DNA of 24,666 nt. Source: Clostridiales bacterium. GTDB taxonomy: Bacteria; Bacillota; Clostridia; Peptostreptococcales; Anaerovoracaceae. The notes beneath the pieces are model-generated. The model worked only from the letters and a program-made list of their open reading frames with translations, made no database searches and had not been told where the DNA came from. The stretch lies in NCBI GenBank assembly GCA_003542355.1, contig DPKU01000019.1, positions 287 through 24,952 on the forward strand, written 5' to 3'. Positions 23,440 to 24,666 of this stretch are shown here, one piece after another. A program made the translations under genes and the position numbers. Position 1 is the first letter of the stretch; each line of letters starts with the position of its first letter.

Positions 23440-24444
23440 TTACTCAGCCGTTTCCAAAAATCGTCCGATCTCCGCCCAGAACACTCCGTCCGTCATTCGG
23501 GAGAACAGTTCAAGGCCCAGATCCGTCCCGCCGGGGCCGTTGCAGAATACGCAGCCGCCGTCGCCTGTGGACAGATCGATCACCGCAAAGCTTCGATACC
23601 CTCCGTTATCGCCCCAATGCCATACAGCAGAGGGGTCCTTGGATGGAATCCCCAGCCCCAGGCCCCAGGATACACCATCGTCCGCTTTGTTCTGAGGGCT
23701 TCGCATTTCCCGGAACAAGGACTCCGACAAGTGTCCCTGATGATGGAAAAGCTCCAACAGAAATTCGCTGAAATCCCGTGCGCCGGAATACAGCGACCAG
23801 GCGGCATTGGGTTCCGGCGCATTGCCGGCCAGATCCACATGATCCCGCAGAGGAAGCATAGCGCCTTTTTCGTTGAACTTGCAGCTCATTCGCTTCCCAA
23901 CGGAAGGATCCCAGATCGCTGCGCTGTTTTCCATTCCCAGCGGTGTAAAGAATTCATCCATCATGTGATCCACAAAGGATTTTCCGGTCACCTTTTCCAC
24001 GATCTTCTGAAGATAGTAATACCCTTCCCCCGAATAGCTGAATCCTTTGCCGGGCTCGAACAAAAACGCCAGGGGCTTATCAGCCCAATTGGGCAGTCCG
24101 GCACCATGGGAGAGGATCTGCCGAATGGTCACTTGGCGGATCCTGTCGTCGTCTGTGACCCGGATCCCCTGTGCCAGTTCAGCAACGGGCTTGTCCAGCG
24201 AAAAAATGCCGCGATCCACCAGTCGCAGAACCAGTGTGGCAAACAAGGTCTTCGTCAGGGAGGCGGCTTCGAACATGGTATCCGGCGTCATGCTTTCGCC
24301 CGTTTCCGTATTTTTCACCCCAAAGGCGATGGTTTCTTCGGCAGTACCGCACCGGATCAGGCGGCAGGTGATACCTGGCACCTGATATTTGGCTGACAGC
24401 GCCTTAAGCACCTGTGGGTCGATACAGTTTTCAATAAGTCTCAT
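23440..24444 (-). CDS. Class C beta-lactamase-like serine hydrolase
   Basis: The 334-residue product belongs to the beta-lactamase/penicillin-binding-protein-like serine hydrolase family. The SxxK motif is S62-L-T-K65 in AASLTKTLFATL; the second motif is Y137-S-G in YSGEGYYYLQ, where Y-x-N is classical, so the Asn is replaced by Gly as in a number of esterase-like members; the third motif is WHWGDNGG near residue 280. No signal peptide is visible, so it should act in the cytoplasm, which argues against antibiotic resistance and towards an esterase or peptidase role. ACGGAG lies 5 nt before the ATG. It is followed 32 nt later by the GNAT gene. Confidence 0.91.
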   Translation of the reverse strand: MRLIENCIDPQVLKALSAKYQVPGITCRLIRCGTAEETIAFGVKNTETGESMTPDTMFEAASLTKTLFATLVLRLVDRGIFSLDKPVAELAQGIRVTDDDRIRQVTIRQILSHGAGLPNWADKPLAFLFEPGKGFSYSGEGYYYLQKIVEKVTGKSFVDHMMDEFFTPLGMENSAAIWDPSVGKRMSCKFNEKGAMLPLRDHVDLAGNAPEPNAAWSLYSGARDFSEFLLELFHHQGHLSESLFREMRSPQNKADDGVSWGLGLGIPSKDPSAVWHWGDNGGYRSFAVIDLSTGDGGCVFCNGPGGTDLGLELFSRMTDGVFWAEIGRFLETAE

Positions 24445-24462
24445 ACTTGCTCCGTTTCGTTC

Positions 24463-24666
24463 TTATCGTTCTTCGTATTCAATCTCGTCCTGACGTCCGT
24501 CGGAGATGCCCAAATCGTTGCCCAGCAGCCCGCCGGATACGACGGCATACCTCCCGAACTTCTTTCGAATGCTGTCCAGCGTTTCTTCCACGGCACGATC
24601 CTGTGCTTCCGATGGTTCCTTCATTGTGTCGAAGCTGAGCTGCTCGTCGGTCTGCTCATCAGACAG
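24463..24666 (-). CDS. C-terminus of a probable Y-family DNA polymerase (partial)
   Basis: An open frame enters from the right edge of the window and stops at a TAA 18 nt before the serine hydrolase gene; 67 residues are visible. It holds EQLSFDTM, then AVEETLDSIRKKFGRYAVV and DLGI, and an acidic end. The QLSxFD segment followed by a helix ending in IRxKFG is typical of the end of Y-family polymerases (DinB/UmuC-like) of Firmicutes, the first part being the sliding-clamp-binding motif. There is too little sequence to be sure. It probably leads the operon that runs leftwards through the hydrolase. Confidence 0.6.
   Translation of the reverse strand: MSDEQTDEQLSFDTMKEPSEAQDRAVEETLDSIRKKFGRYAVVSGGLLGNDLGISDGRQDEIEYEER

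Noticed and set aside
23440..24444. Antibiotic-resistance beta-lactamase
   Set aside because: No signal peptide and a Y-S-G second motif; the broader serine hydrolase family is a safer call.
1..24666. CRISPR array, prophage, insertion sequence, tRNA or rRNA genes
   Set aside because: I saw no spaced direct repeats, transposase or phage genes, attachment-site repeats or tRNA-like TTCRANNC loops on either strand.

Overview
The window reads as ordinary chromosome from an anaerobic Firmicute, most likely a Clostridia member of moderate GC content. The reasons are a tryptophan T-box leader, a PerR/rubrerythrin/desulfoferrodoxin oxygen-defence operon, an AddA-type helicase-nuclease, a cofactor-independent phosphoglycerate mutase, strong AGGAGG-like ribosome sites and clean TTGACA/TATAAT promoters. 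I see no prophage, insertion sequence, CRISPR array, tRNA or rRNA. Finer taxonomy would be a guess.

Layout from left to right. 1-671 (minus): the start of a TrpX-like ABC transporter lipoprotein behind a T-box riboswitch whose specifier codon reads UGG (Trp), with its promoter. 679-2123 (minus): dfx, rubrerythrin and a PerR/Fur regulator in one operon with a dyad operator at the promoter. 2131-5518 (minus): a TGS-domain nucleoside kinase, pseudouridine kinase and pseudouridine-5'-phosphate glycosidase, a nucleoside salvage operon. 5549-7307: an AlkA-like DNA glycosylase (plus), a YdbC/PC4 single-strand-binding protein (minus) and a small P-loop kinase (plus) that seems to be made from a leaderless mRNA.

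7359-12423 (minus): addA, a DJ-1/PfpI protein and a PHP-domain phosphoesterase, closely packed; no addB lies beside addA. 12499-14046 (plus): gpmI, whose 3' end overlaps the 3' end of a minus-strand flavoprotein. 14010-16891 (minus): two FAD-dependent oxidoreductases whose reading frames overlap. 17000-18187 (plus): a six-helix HdeD/DUF308-like membrane protein with an unusual cytoplasmic tail of about 220 residues, ended by a strong bidirectional terminator.

18241-21521: a membrane dipeptidase and a LysR regulator (minus), with a PLP-dependent trans-sulfuration-family enzyme divergent from lysR across an AT-rich spacer holding two interlocked promoters. 21598-24666 (minus): a tightly packed set, in transcription order, of the C-terminus of a probable Y-family DNA polymerase, a class C beta-lactamase-like serine hydrolase, a GNAT acetyltransferase, a nitroreductase and a short QueG-like iron-sulfur protein.

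Nothing here amounts to a clearly new system. The most distinctive items are the tail of the DUF308 protein, the leaderless kinase, the solitary addA, the nucleoside kinase linked to pseudouridine catabolism, and the interlocked lysR/PLP-enzyme promoters.
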